A stretch of 64,000 bases of DNA from Icerya purchasi. Lineage: Eukaryota > Arthropoda > Insecta > Hemiptera > Monophlebidae. The position numbers were made by a program, and so were the translations under genes. Shown here one piece after another: positions 49,566 to 60,286 of this stretch. Positions within the stretch are counted from its first letter, which is position 1; each line of letters starts with the position of its first letter. The notes under the pieces are model-generated. The model ran no database searches, was not told the origin of the DNA, and was given only the letters and a program-made list of their open reading frames with translations. The stretch lies in NCBI GenBank assembly GCA_039619475.1, contig CM077115.1, positions 236,499,692 through 236,563,691 of the forward strand, in the 5' to 3' direction.

Positions 49566-50342
49566 TAAAAAGGCGATGCTCAGGGCATTAAACAGAAGAA
49601 AACCATATGAAAAAAGACGGAAAAGGGTAAGTAACAAGCAATACGGGTTATTCGGGAGCAAAGTGACACATTTGTTTCCCCTGGGGTAAAATTTGTTGCG
49701 GTTGGACTGGATTTTCAATTTAGCCGTACGTTTTGGTTCCCAAATTGTTCGTTTTACGATTTATTTTTTTACCAGCGATGACACTGATAAAAACTTTTAT
49801 CGCTGTTGTGATTGTTAACCATACTTTATATATATATATATATATATATAAATTTGTATATATATATTTGTATATAAATTTTATAATCTACTGTCACGAT
49901 TGAATTAATTTTTATCTTTAACTTTTAAATTAAAAAAACGTCAGCATTTTCTAGACATTTCTTTATTTTTACATTAGACGATATGAATAATTTGCAAACT
50001 TATTAATTTATGCGTACAGGTTAATTTTGAAAATTACACTAAACCTTTCCGATTCAAAATTCAAAATATATGTAATTTTTCATGATGCGAGTTTAATTTT
50101 CCCGATAATAAAGTAATCTATAAATTAAAATTGAGAAAATTTTTTGAATTCATTTAATTTATTTTATTTTTTTTAACGACGCTATGTCCCTAATTTTGAA
50201 AGAAAGAAAGATTTATTTGCATAAACAATAACATAGTTGTTAATATGTGTACCGACACGAGTCTTACCACATAACTAAATTAATGAATATACATATAAAT
50301 AAGACATAATATGCCAAGCACAGTACATCACTCCCTTTTCCA
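47848..50342. other. No gene recognised
   Basis: AT-rich DNA containing the hairpin at 48560-48596 and TA runs near 49829-49855. No coding evidence. Confidence 0.4.
48560..48596. repeat. Perfect 14-bp stem hairpin
   Basis: TGTGTTAGGTAATG, a 9-base loop (CAAAACATA), then the exact reverse complement. No CTRR sequence follows, so it is not a Helitron end, and no T run follows to suggest a polymerase III signal. Confidence 0.8.
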
Positions 50343-50525
50343 GCATCGGAAGACAACAAAAATATTTAAAATAATATTTTTCGAAGATCTGTTTAGAAGG
50401 GTTTCGGTTTATAAAACCGTTCTGTCGTTAGAGTTAATTACCGAATCCTTAATTGCCGAAAATAGAGAAATATTTCTTGCGGATGAAATTATAAAAATAG
50501 AAAATTATAAGAAATTACGTTATTA
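50343..50525 (+). CDS. Candidate terminal exon of unknown gene
   Basis: A strong acceptor (TCACTCCCTTTTCCAG, ending 50342) is followed by an open frame of 60 codons ending at TAA 50523-50525. The frame is rich in charged residues (EDLFRRVSVYK, LIAENREIFLADEIIK) and free of low complexity. No partner exon or protein family was recognised. Chance remains plausible in DNA this AT-rich. Confidence 0.25.
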
Positions 50526-51354
50526 AGCATTCCGATCGGTAGTTTTTTTATTATGCAATATTGATAAAATCTCATCGAATAATTTTTAATTAATTTTTAA
50601 TCTTCCGCCACAAAAAAAATAACGGGTTTGTTAATTGTCGTAACACCGACTACCATTAAAACTTCAATAGTTCACCTCTCCTCCTACTAAGTGCTCTGAA
50701 GAAGAAAAATTAAGCTCTCTTCCCTTTTTTTTTTGTTGAAGCTGAAAGAGTCATCCGATTAAGTAATAAAATACATCTATGCTAAAGGAAGTCGTGGAAG
50801 TCGTGGAAGTCGGGGAAGTTGGGATTGTCTTTTAATAAATAATCTTGATTTTCCGACCGCTTAAATGTTTTTAATTATTTTTGCCTTATACCCAATACTA
50901 AAATTCGACAGAGAGAATTTGGGCCAAATTTAATCGAAATTGTACAAATATTGCCTAACGATACTACAATTTGTTTGAGCTCATTGTTTTGCAGTCCGCC
51001 AGTTGCGACATTCGCAAATCCCACCGTACACGTCACACAAGTTATATGTATATCATTAACTACGAAACAAGCGTCACTCCGAAAATGTCTTAAAATTTAC
51101 ACGTTTAATTGGTACGTTGATTGTTAACCGAAAAATTAAAAACCAATCTTCGATTCTTTCTTTTTTGCCTTTTTTTTTTTTAGAACGTGGCGCACGAATA
51201 AAAAAAGGAACAAAGGATATTTAAAAAAAGCTGATTGGTAACTAATGCGGTTAATACAATTTCACCGACCGACCGACAGACCCTTTTTCACCGAATGCGC
51301 TCAATGCGTAAATGTCGAACAACGTTCGATCGACAGATGGTAAAATAGAATTTC

Positions 51355-51477
51355 ATATTTCCTCTTTCAGTTCGTTCAATTCGATTAAATCGTTTTCGAG
51401 TGCATACGCTGCGAAATTCGAGGGAAAAAGTGTCATAATAATAAGCAAAAAGGTAAAAATAATCAGCCGTTCCATCG
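51355..51477 (-). CDS. Candidate secreted peptide, signal-peptide exon
   Basis: On the minus strand an acceptor-like sequence (TTTCTCTCTTAAATGCTCAG, ending at 51478) directly precedes CGATG. The frame from ATG 51475 encodes a classic secretory signal (MERLIIFTFLLIIMTLFPS, then NFAAYALEND) and 40 codons in all, with an acidic C-terminus ending KEEI. A possible donor GTATGC just after the AA-cleavage region would make this a signal exon instead. The CAG-CGATG start context is the same as in the CS-alpha-beta gene at 20435-20442. No downstream exon was identified. Confidence 0.3.
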
Positions 51478-51881
51478 CTGAGCATTTAAGAGAGAAAGTA
51501 AAATAAAAATAAAAATCTCTCCAACTAACCCAAATTAAAACGCAAAAAGACATAACCGTATAAAAATTTTCGACCCGAAATGTTAAAAAAGTTTTTTAAT
51601 TCAGTTGAAAGAATTATTATTTTTTTTACTAGAATATTTCTATCGTAAGATAAATTTTAATTAAGCAACGGAATCATATTTATTAAATCGGAGCCTTCTG
51701 CTGTCGAGTCTTTCCATCAAAAAAAAAAAAAACAAAAAAAAAAACAAAAAAAAAAACAGGAAAAATGAATAATATAATCGGAAGTACAACATAGAGTAGT
51801 GACTGAGTTTTAATATGTTTACTATTAGCGCGGTGTCAAATCGTAAGTTTTTTTTCTTCTGTTTTCATGCGGGCTTTCGTT

Positions 51882-53095
51882 TTGTTTTTATTTATTTTTT
51901 TCTGAAATGTTGGGTTCGTCAAAAAAGAAGAAGGAATCAGATATCTATGCGATTAGATATGGAGGATAGAAAAACTCAAGTGCCAGAATGACCAAAGATG
52001 AATGGCAAGGAAAGAACAAAAGATGCACAATACAGAGTTGGATGACCAATTGACAGAAGAGTAAAAGGAAGAACGTCCGGAAACGATACAGGTGCACTCA
52101 AACAGAATGTGACTAGCGTCATCTATAGAGTTGTGAGAGAAAGGGTGTAAGGGATAGAGGGGGACTAGAGAGAAGTGAAATAAGGAAGCAGGAAGAAAAT
52201 TGTGCCCAAAGCGTAGGCGATAGACTGCGGAGAGAGTTAAACACGCCGCATGGAAGAAAAATTGGATAAGATGATAGATTAGGCTAGATAAAGAGATAAA
52301 AGGAATCCGGATTTGAGAATGAGGAGAAGTGCGAGTTTAACCACAGTTTGGAATGAGCCGAAGTGGAGGGGAGAATAATATTGTGAGATGAAAAAATACT
52401 GAGAAATTCACCGGTAGAAGAGGATGAACGAGCGCTAGTGTATCGGTCGAGTCGTTACCTTCGATTCCAGAATGCCCAGGAATCTACACAGTAGGTCAAT
52501 TTGGATGGAGTGAGAATGTTATGAATAAGAGAAAGTATGAGAAGGATTATGTAATCAGCAGTGGGAGACGAAAAAGAATAAGAGATGGACACTGTGGGAA
52601 TCTGATAAGGACTTCATGAGAAACCAGGGAAGAAGCAACAAAAAAGACGGCACGCAGGATAGCAGTAGACCCGGCATAGACAACTGAACAGAAGGAAGTT
52701 TGAAGGTTTCTGAATAATTTAAGGATGGACAAAAGAAGGCTGAACCAACTTTGCAGATTCTATAAAATGGAGAAGTTTAAAATAAGTAAAAGAAGGAAAA
52801 TAAGGAAGAGTTGTTAGGTTAGAAAAAACAACTAAGATTAATAACGGAAAAAGAAAAAGTTTAAATCGGAAGCGTTAAAGATGAACGGACTTATAAGCTA
52901 AATAGAAAAAAAACAAAAAAAACATTAAGAAGGATTAAATTATCAGAAAGGATGGAATTGTAAAAAGTGACGATGTTGCTGTTATGGGAATTCTGCGACT
53001 CGATAATGAAGATGGAGTATTTTAAGCAAAAATCGGGATAGTAAATGATTGTGGAATAGAATCGAAAGAGGTAAATGGCGGAAATAATGAAGAGT
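51882..53095 (-). pseudogene. Family C-related copy 5: RNase H, C-terminal domain and 3' end
   Basis: Minus-strand pieces in order: RNase H central motifs near 52690-52560 (VVYAGSTAILRAVFFVASSL, then VLIRFPQCPSL), GILGIEGNDSTDTLARSSSS at ~52480-52420, and the C-terminal domain YRLRFGHNFLPASLF (~52230). Then DDASHILFECTCIVSGRSSF (~52130-52070). The 3' end reads TTTGACGAACCC near 51920, the counterpart of TTGACG-x-GCCC in copies 1 and 4, followed by an A-rich tail. It is more divergent than the other copies (DDASHILFEC instead of CDANHVLFEC), so it may be a subfamily. Confidence 0.65.
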
Positions 53096-53818
53096 TCAGC
53101 GCTGTAAAACACTTTTTGGAACGATACTAACACCCAAATCCCCTCCCCCCCCTCCGGTGGCCAAAATTGGAACCGTACGATATAACCTAACCGCTCTATT
53201 CACGTGGCTTATGAAACATAGACCGTTGGTCACACTCAAAGTTCCGTTATGGGTTCGGACTGCGTGTTCTAATGCGTGCTCCGCTTCCTCGTACCAATAA
53301 AATTTTGCATTCACAACTGTGTTTACTTTGATGAAAAACTGTTCGTATAGTTTCTACCTGTTTAATTTTTCGCTAAAAAAGAAACTATTCCAACATTGAA
53401 TATTCATGAGCGGCGTTGCTTTTCGCAAATCGCACAATAATATCGACAAGTGGATTTTTTTTTTGGTTTTCTGTTTAGTTCGGTTTTGGAGCAGCACTCC
53501 AGCCAGCAGTTTACTATTTATACACGGTCCCTTTCTGTTTATTTCGTTAGTTGTCTCACTTTTGATGAATAATTTGTTTGAAACGTTAGAGTCTAATACG
53601 AATTATTTAAATGCGGATTTTACCGGGAAAACAGACTTGTAAATAAAAGATAGCTGTTAAAATTCTGTTTAAAGGGGGCTAGTTACCCCTAAATTGTAGT
53701 TCGCTTATGCAATTATTTATTTAAAAGTACATAATTTGTACATACTTCAAGCATGTAACTCTGGTTTAAAGCGTTATATCTTCATCGCGCATTTCGTTAA
53801 AAAGTACTTTGCAGAGTG
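53096..53818. other. Unassigned; two short frames without identity
   Basis: A minus-strand frame at 53096-53314 (YWYEEAEHALEHAVRTH...) and a + strand frame at 53406-53642 with hydrophobic segments have no recognisable family, splice context or repeat similarity. Confidence 0.3.
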
Positions 53819-53820
53819 TA

Positions 53821-54718
53821 CAAAAGGGGTGTTCAATAAAGACTCGGACTGTGTTTATAAAATCTTTATTAATTAAAATTTACAATTCCGGATCGATTTC
53901 ACTTTCAATATACCCCCCCCCCTTCCTCCAGTCGTATGCACTTGGTCCACCTATTTTTCCAATTTTCGGAAACGTGCTTCTTCTGATGTCCTCTTGAAAA
54001 TCGCCTATACAGCTCCTACTGCGTCCTCTCTAGAATTAAATCGACGTCCTTTCAACTCCTTTTTGGCCGTGGTGAATAGGTAGCAGTCGCATTGAGCGAG
54101 ATCCGGTGAACAGGGCGGGTGGGGGATAACTTCGATGCCGTAGTCTCGCAAAATCTGAGCGACTGCATTATGAGGCCGAGCGTTGTCATGGTGCAGCTTC
54201 CATCTTCCGTTAGTTATGTGAGGCCGGATTAATTTTTTCAATACCTCAAGATAATACACCGCATTGACCGTCTGACCTTGTGGAACCACATTGGTGTAGA
54301 TTAATCCGTCTTTATCAAAGAAAGTGATCACCATCGCTTTGGTCTTAGACTTGGTTACTCTCGCTTTTTTCGGTGGCGGGCCTCCTTTTTCAACTCATTT
54401 GGTTGACTGCTGCTTATTTTCAGGGTCATACATGTATACCTAGGTTTTGTCGGCAGTAATAACATTTATGGTTTTTTAAGCTTAAAACAAAATCGAATGA
54501 CATACCTCTGCACTCTTAAATTTTCGTCCATGTTACGGTACAGTCGATTTTCACATGCACTTTTTTAAACAGCCGTAACTCGCGAACTATTCATCCAAAC
54601 TGCTACCGTAAAAAACCAATAGCTTCCTATTGAACCCCCCTTTCCAGCTGTGCCATTGTCAGCTCGATTGCAGTGCTGGCCTACAGAAGCAGTCTGAGTC
54701 GTTATTGAACACCCCTAG
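53821..54718 (-). mobile_element. Internally deleted mariner transposon
   Basis: The element (898 bp) has inverted repeats sharing GGGGTGTTCAATAA, then GACTC and GACTG with two single-base differences (53826-53851 and 54690-54715). A TA dinucleotide sits on both sides (53819-53820 and 54719-54720), as expected for Tc1/mariner insertion. A full mariner is about 1.3 kb; the shortfall is explained by loss of ~400 bp inside the transposase gene. Confidence 0.88.
53895..54531 (-). pseudogene. Mariner transposase remnant
   Basis: The probable start ATG at 54531 opens MDENLRVQRYVIRFCFKL. After ~21 codons it jumps (near 54465) to the catalytic domain: VITADKT (first Asp), MYDPENKQQST, an intact 109-codon frame 54334-54005 with VPQGQTVNAVYYLEVLK, LHHDNARPH (second Asp) and PHPPCSPDLAQCDCYLF (third Asp). 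The second and third Asp are separated by 32 residues here, against 34 in classical mariner D34D. A TAG near 54005 and a frameshift in a G9 tract near 53916-53924 damage the C-terminus (RKLEK, then VDQVHT). The helix-turn-helix region is gone. It would have cut and pasted the element, but cannot now. Confidence 0.85.
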
Positions 54719-55739
54719 TATATGTATACGACCTATTTTCCATATTTAAATATAAACTTGAAAAGCAGTTTAATTTAAAATTGATCACCTTTTAATTAAC
54801 ACGATATTATTAGTATCAAGAAAATGATTTTGTTCACTCGTTTCAGTCTCAAATATCGATTTGGTGCAGATATTACATTTTTCTATTATTAAAAGCAAAA
54901 AAAAAAAAAAAAAAAAAAGGAAAAGGAAAAAAACCAAACAGAGCGAAACATTAGAAACGATTTCCCTATTCTAAAATTATAAATACCTACGGGGAAACGT
55001 AGTTTCAAATCATAAAAAGAATATGTTCCATTAGTTTCAGAACAGTGATAATCGCACAGTTATTGAAACAGCTAGGAATTGAATGTTTATCGTTATCTTG
55101 AATTACTTGTTGTGACACTACTTCATAGGGACTATCGTGTTGCACTAGGGTCGTTTCAGGTTACGCGTTTCGCATTCAAAAGCCAACTTAAAAAAATACA
55201 CGGAAACTATTAAGAACGATTTTCTTCTATTTCTGCCTTGCCCGGAAATCGTGAAAGTGATTAGTTAACGACGCTTTTTCGGCGATTTGTTTGTTTTTTT
55301 AACGTGATGCCGACGTTTCCCGAAGTATGTTAAACTCTGCCAGTTTCTATTCGGGCTACTTCGGTGCGAATTTAAATTCGACTTTTTTCAATTATAAAAA
55401 CGTGTAACGTGAAAGGGCTCTTAAAATTCACGAAGCCCACGCTAACGTGCCACTACGGTTATTCTACTGCACGCACGCGCACACACTGTGTTCCATATCA
55501 GGAACTACTGATAAATGTTAACTACGCATATGAGGTGGTGGTATGCGACGCATGCGAATAAATATTGATTTTTGACGAATTCATTTGGCACATGTGACAA
55601 AATATGCAGTTTACATCATGTATAATTTATAAATAGAACTAACTGAAATGAATAAAAAACGAAAACGACTTTTTAAACTTTTTAATTAGTAGATATTGTT
55701 GTTTGTTAGATTACAATTTGATTCAGACTTCATTCGGAT
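54719..55739. other. No gene recognised
   Basis: AT-rich DNA with an A22 run near 54897-54918. The DNA before 55740 no longer follows the endonuclease frame of element E. Confidence 0.4.
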
Positions 55740-56865
55740 TGCTAATTTCAATTGTGTGTGCTTGAATGTAGTCTTTTTTGTATTTGGAAGTTCATGGTAT
55801 TTTATATGATCACGTATTAGTACAGCTCATGGGCAGAGCCATCTGGGTGTGTTATATTTTGGTATTTTGAAATATGTTTTGTTTGTGACACGAGCCTCCG
55901 CTATAAGACAAATATCGACATTATTTATTTTTAGTATATATTCCAGTTCCTGTTTGTGTTGGCACAACCCGTTGGCATTTCAGAGCAATATGTTCACAAT
56001 GTCGTCAATGCTTTGAACAGTAGTTTTGAAATTAGGGGCTACAAGCGAGTTTATGAAATTCTAGTAATTTCAGACTGTTTCTGTATGAATGTTTCCGATT
56101 GCTGAATTATTTCAACAGTACTGACTGCTGGTTCCTTGCTGATGCTCATTTAATTCATACGAGTTGACGGCATTTGCATAAGCTGTAAATTTGATTCGTT
56201 GACTTGTTTGTGCGTTTGAAAGATTGTGCTTCGGCTGTGCGATAAGAGAGTTTGATGCGATTGTTGGTGTTTCATTAGTAACGTAATGTGAACTTTGGTT
56301 TTTTCGGGTTTAAAATTTTCCGATAGATGGTGCATCCACCGTAGCTACATCATGTGGTCCGCCGCGGCGGACACGTATGGCGGAGCTGTCCTTTGTTTTA
56401 GTTGCACAAAAAAAATGTTACGTTCGTTGCCGCATTGTAATAAGTTTTTTGTGTGCACTAATGCGGGTCTTTTTGTTCGGTGGTTCGACTTTGCTAAGAA
56501 CGTTGTCGATAGCTTTCATATTGTAAATTTTACAGAGTAAAGGAAGTGGTATTTTAGTAATTTTATTGCCATTTACGAACATTTTATAGATATTGGTGAC
56601 GCTTTTAACTTAGTGTCCAATAATATAGCCGCTTTATGTCTTCAGCTGGTGTTGTGTAATGAAGATTTCGAAATACAGCAAGCTCGTTCTTTTTTGGGTT
56701 GATAGGAATGAAATTTGAAATTCCCTTCTTTGAGAGGTATTTGATTAGGGCTCTATATGTATCTATATCTAAATTATGATATTTTGATTTGATTGTTGTT
56801 TTTTTTCGTGGTGATGCCCATGCACCATTTTTAACTACAATGGTTATTACAGCACATGGGCCAGG
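55740..56865 (-). pseudogene. Element E: ORF1 (PRE_C2HC-type) and endonuclease start of a jockey-type element
   Basis: Minus strand, several frames. At ~56770-56650 the sequence reads RALIKYLSKKGISNF and ELAVFRNLHYTTPAEDIKA, which matches the PRE_C2HC domain found in jockey-type ORF1 proteins. At ~56400-56330 are degraded zinc-knuckle remnants (TKTKDSSAI, then RGGPHDV). At ~55990-55780 an endonuclease begins: ILLWNANGLCQHKQELEYI, VDICLIAEARVTNK and LIRDHIKYHELP. The remaining ORF2 is missing. The order is ORF1 then ORF2 as expected, but the fragment sits immediately 3' of element F's C-terminus, so two insertions were joined here. Confidence 0.6.
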
Positions 56866-56907
56866 GTAAAAAGGCTATTTCATAGTTTAGTTATTAAGTT
56901 GTTGGTC

Positions 56908-58460
56908 CTAAGAAAAGCGAGTAGTTGGCAGAGGAATACCGGCAAAAGCGGAGCGGTCGAACGCCGTACATTGTAGCAGTAGGTGTTCTACCGAAGGGTA
57001 AGAAGGGCCGGACCAGAAAGGGCACGTGGGTGGGAGAGGGGTACCGTGAAGTATATAATTGTGTGAGACCGCCGTATGCCCAACTCGCAACCGATTTAAC
57101 ACAGCATATTCTCGACGCGTAAGGTAAATAGAAGGGAACCATGAATCAGCCGTAAACTTTATGCTCTTCATAAAAGATCGATCCCTTTGCCACTGGCTGA
57201 TCCACTCAGCCATCATACGTTCATGAAAATAAATCTTCACTTTGCAGATTGGTGGCGCTGCAAACGGCCTTGATGCGCGCAGAGCTGATTTGGACGCCAT
57301 GTCAACTCGCTCGTTGCCTTGAATTCCTATATGACTCGGCACCCACAAGAGCGTTATCTGATTTATTGTTTGATGTAGCAGCTACAACGTATAATTGACT
57401 TTCAGGGCTAAGATATCCATGTTGTTCTGTGAGGAAATCGATTTTAGAGAAGCCGAAGAGTCAGTCATTAAAAGTATGCTTCTATCTATACATCCTGACT
57501 CCAAACAAGTTACGAGGCTACTGTATACGGCGTACAATTCTGCTTCCTGTACCGAGCAATAGTCATTTAATCGCAACGAAGTGATTTCACCACCGATTTC
57601 ATATGCGCACGTGGTTGGAGATGGGGAAATTTGCGGGTCTGCTTTGAAAGCATCAGTATATATGTGCAAAGAGTTGGGATAACTATTGATTTTTTCGGCA
57701 ACGCGGTGAGTTATGTCCACACCCGGTCCGCGAATTATTGCCTCCAAGAGAGATGTGTCTATCCTTGCGGAGATGTCTTCCCACGGAGGAAGTTTGTAAT
57801 AAGCGGTGTCATGATTTGGCAATTGTACGCCACTATCAATAGTTTGTTTGAATAATCCAGGGATTGGTTCACTAGGGAAAGAAGGGAGCGGAATATCAGT
57901 AATGTTTGAGAAGGAATTAATTTTGTACTGATGAAGGTACCAGTGGATTAAATCACGTGCGGTAATAGAAGAACGGATCAGGGGAAGTGGGGGTATGCCG
58001 CTAAGGAAACAATCACTTGCTGATGGAGAAGTTCGATGAAGACCAAGAATTAATCGGATAGATGTATGATGTATTGGATCAAGTGACCTGAGTGACGACT
58101 GACTAGCCGACGAGTACACCTGACACCCGTAGGTTAATCTGGAAAGGATAAGGGCTTTATAAATGGTGACAATTGGCTTGGGTTCAATATTGAATTTAGG
58201 ACTGGACAAGTATTTTAAAAATGGAGGGGTTCTTCATGCACTTATTTTTAAGCTTGGAAATATGAGGAGACCAGGACAGAGCGGAATCAAAAAATAGACC
58301 TAGAAATTTTACAGAACTGGAGAAAGGAAGAGGAGAATTATTGAGATGAAGGCGAATTTCTTGGTTATTAGCAAGAAATGTCGTTAATAAATAGGATGAA
58401 TAAAGTCGCATTCAGTGCGGATCCCTGTGGGGGATTCCATTTTCCATAGGAATAGGAAAG
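56908..58460 (-). pseudogene. Element F: reverse transcriptase end, RNase H and C-terminal domain of an RNase-H retrotransposon
   Basis: On the minus strand an RT motif (ENGIPQGSALNAT-like, ~58450-58415) is followed directly by the thumb (FLGLFFDSALSWSPHI), so the YADD segment is deleted. After a frameshift near 58210 a long frame runs from 58209 to 56908 with a single TAG at ~57382. It contains LILSRLTYGCQVYSSASQS, RNase H (IYTDAFKADPQ, VQEAELYAVYSSL, LLMTDSSASLKSI), LWVPSHIGIQGNERVDMAS, and a C-terminal domain RLRVGHTAVSHNYILHG ... SVEHLLLQCTAF. RNase H catalytic Asp and Glu are present. With the stop and missing RT core it is inactive. No A tail remains. Confidence 0.82.
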
Positions 58461-58928
58461 GACGTTTAATGTTAAAAGGTTAATGTTGTTTAAGAATTAT
58501 TATAACATCTTACACTTTAAGGTATACGAAACCGATAATGTTTTATCGAGTGAATATTTTAAAATTTTTAGTGAATTTTCTCTGCCTTTGAGAACTATTT
58601 TATTTTTCAGTTTTTAGTGTTAATATTTTTTAGGTAGTAATATGAATGGAACAATCTGAAATTACACTATTTTCGGTTATTTACTTTGTACAGCTGGGTA
58701 TTGGATAATTCAAATTCCGGTTAATTAGATCTTGTAAATCGCGCTTTAGCGGCTTCTAATTCATTACCTTTATTCGGACCTATATTTCGTTAAGGAACTA
58801 GTGCTGGTAATTCACATTTATCGCCCGTTACATTTTTAAATTTTAGCTATTCATATTTTCCTTGTGTTGTAATGAAAATTGTTTAGGCAATTTTTATCTG
58901 GTCGTATTAAGCAACGGAAGTATGTATA
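58461..58928. other. No feature recognised
   Basis: AT-rich spacer between element F and the transposon that starts at 58933. Confidence 0.4.
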
Positions 58929-58932
58929 TTAA

Positions 58933-59060
58933 GGTGGAGCGAATTTTTTTTTATTTCGTAATCATTTTGGAATACCTGTAAAAAGTTGCTATTCTAACTC
59001 ACAAATATATACACAAAATTTCATTTTGTAATTAACATGTTCAGAGGTGCCCCCAACCTT
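58933..59060 (+). repeat. Left terminal inverted repeat of the 58.9-kb transposon
   Basis: It matches 62848-62709 on the other strand at the terminal ten bases and at the GAGGTGCCCC block, with an AT-rich, length-variable part between. Confidence 0.65.
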
Positions 59061-59512
59061 ATTAATATTAGAGAAATCCGTTAAAAATGGTCAAAATATA
59101 TCTTCGTCTCATTTACACTAAATTAACTTCTGAACGTTACCTGTTAGTTCATGATAGAAAAAATTAACCTTGAGACGTCTTTGCCGATGCAAGGTACACG
59201 TGGAAGGTCATTGTCTCATCAAACGTTGTTTGAACGCCATTTAGTCAAGTTACGCGCGCGGATTTTTATTATTTTATTTGTAAAGTGCTTTAGTTTTAAC
59301 GGTTTAGACCAAGAAATTCAACTCATGTAAGTAGTATTTGTAATTTAAACTGTAATGTGATATGGATCGAAATTAATTATTTAATTTTGAATTAGTTGTT
59401 ATTATCCACTTATGTATATTCGCGCTGTTACAGGAATATATAGTATATTTAATGTAGAATTAAAATAATTATAAATCACGACATGTTTCGTTGAAAAAAG
59501 CTACATTATTAG

Positions 59513-60224
59513 CAGTGGCGGCTCGTCCATGTGTTCACATTCGCACGTGAACACCTAGATTTAACTTTAAAATCCAATTTTTTTATTTATTTTCATTATT
59601 TACATACCACGATTAATAAATTAGGGCAAAAAATAAATTCATTTTATATTTTTAAAAAGTAATTAAATTTTGTCTAACATTCTTTTAGTTTGAACGCTAC
59701 TTGTAGCACGTGCGATCGAAAATCATGTGGTGATGCAGCATTTATTTTTGAAAAATTTATGTACTTGCATTTAATAAATAAAAACATCATCCTTGATCTT
59801 TCTTAATGAAGAAATGAAATTTATACAAACGGAACAGATATACCATTATTTTTTGTTCCGCTTATTTTGTTAATGTGACAGTAAAATGCTTTTATAAATG
59901 TAAATATTATTACTCATTTTGTCATGATAAAAAATCGAAAAATTACAAATTTCTTCAGAAGTAGGAAAAGATCAAATCATTTACGTTTTTGCATAGTTTT
60001 TTTCTCATAATCTTGTTTTATACTAATTAAAGTTTTTTTTATTATCACATTTCTGTGTACAAAAAAGAAAGTGTGATGTTTGCATTTTGGTTAAGAAATA
60101 TGTGTAATTATAATTATAAATAAATGATAGCTTATTTGATGTAATTTATGCCATAAAATATTTGTATAGTATTTTACATATTTCATTGTGAACCCCTATT
60201 TTTGTTACTCACGAGCCGCCACTG
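59513..60224. mobile_element. Nested hAT-type MITE (712 bp)
   Basis: The ends are the perfect inverted repeat CAGTGGCGGCTCGT (59513-59526; reverse complement 60211-60224), with GTTCAC shared further in. The 8-bp flanks are ATTATTAG (59505-59512) and ATTATCAG (60225-60232), a target duplication with one mismatch that fits the hAT preference nTnnnnAn. There is no coding capacity. It lies in the presumed leader or intron of the larger transposon's gene, so it is younger than that transposon. Confidence 0.9.
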
Positions 60225-60286
60225 ATTATCAGTGTAATGATATGTCGTTGAAATTTTTACCTATTATTTTTGTTCATTACAGTAAA

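Noticed and set aside
56295..56540. 81-codon + strand frame with Cys residues
   Set aside because: It is antisense to the degraded zinc-knuckle part of element E ORF1.
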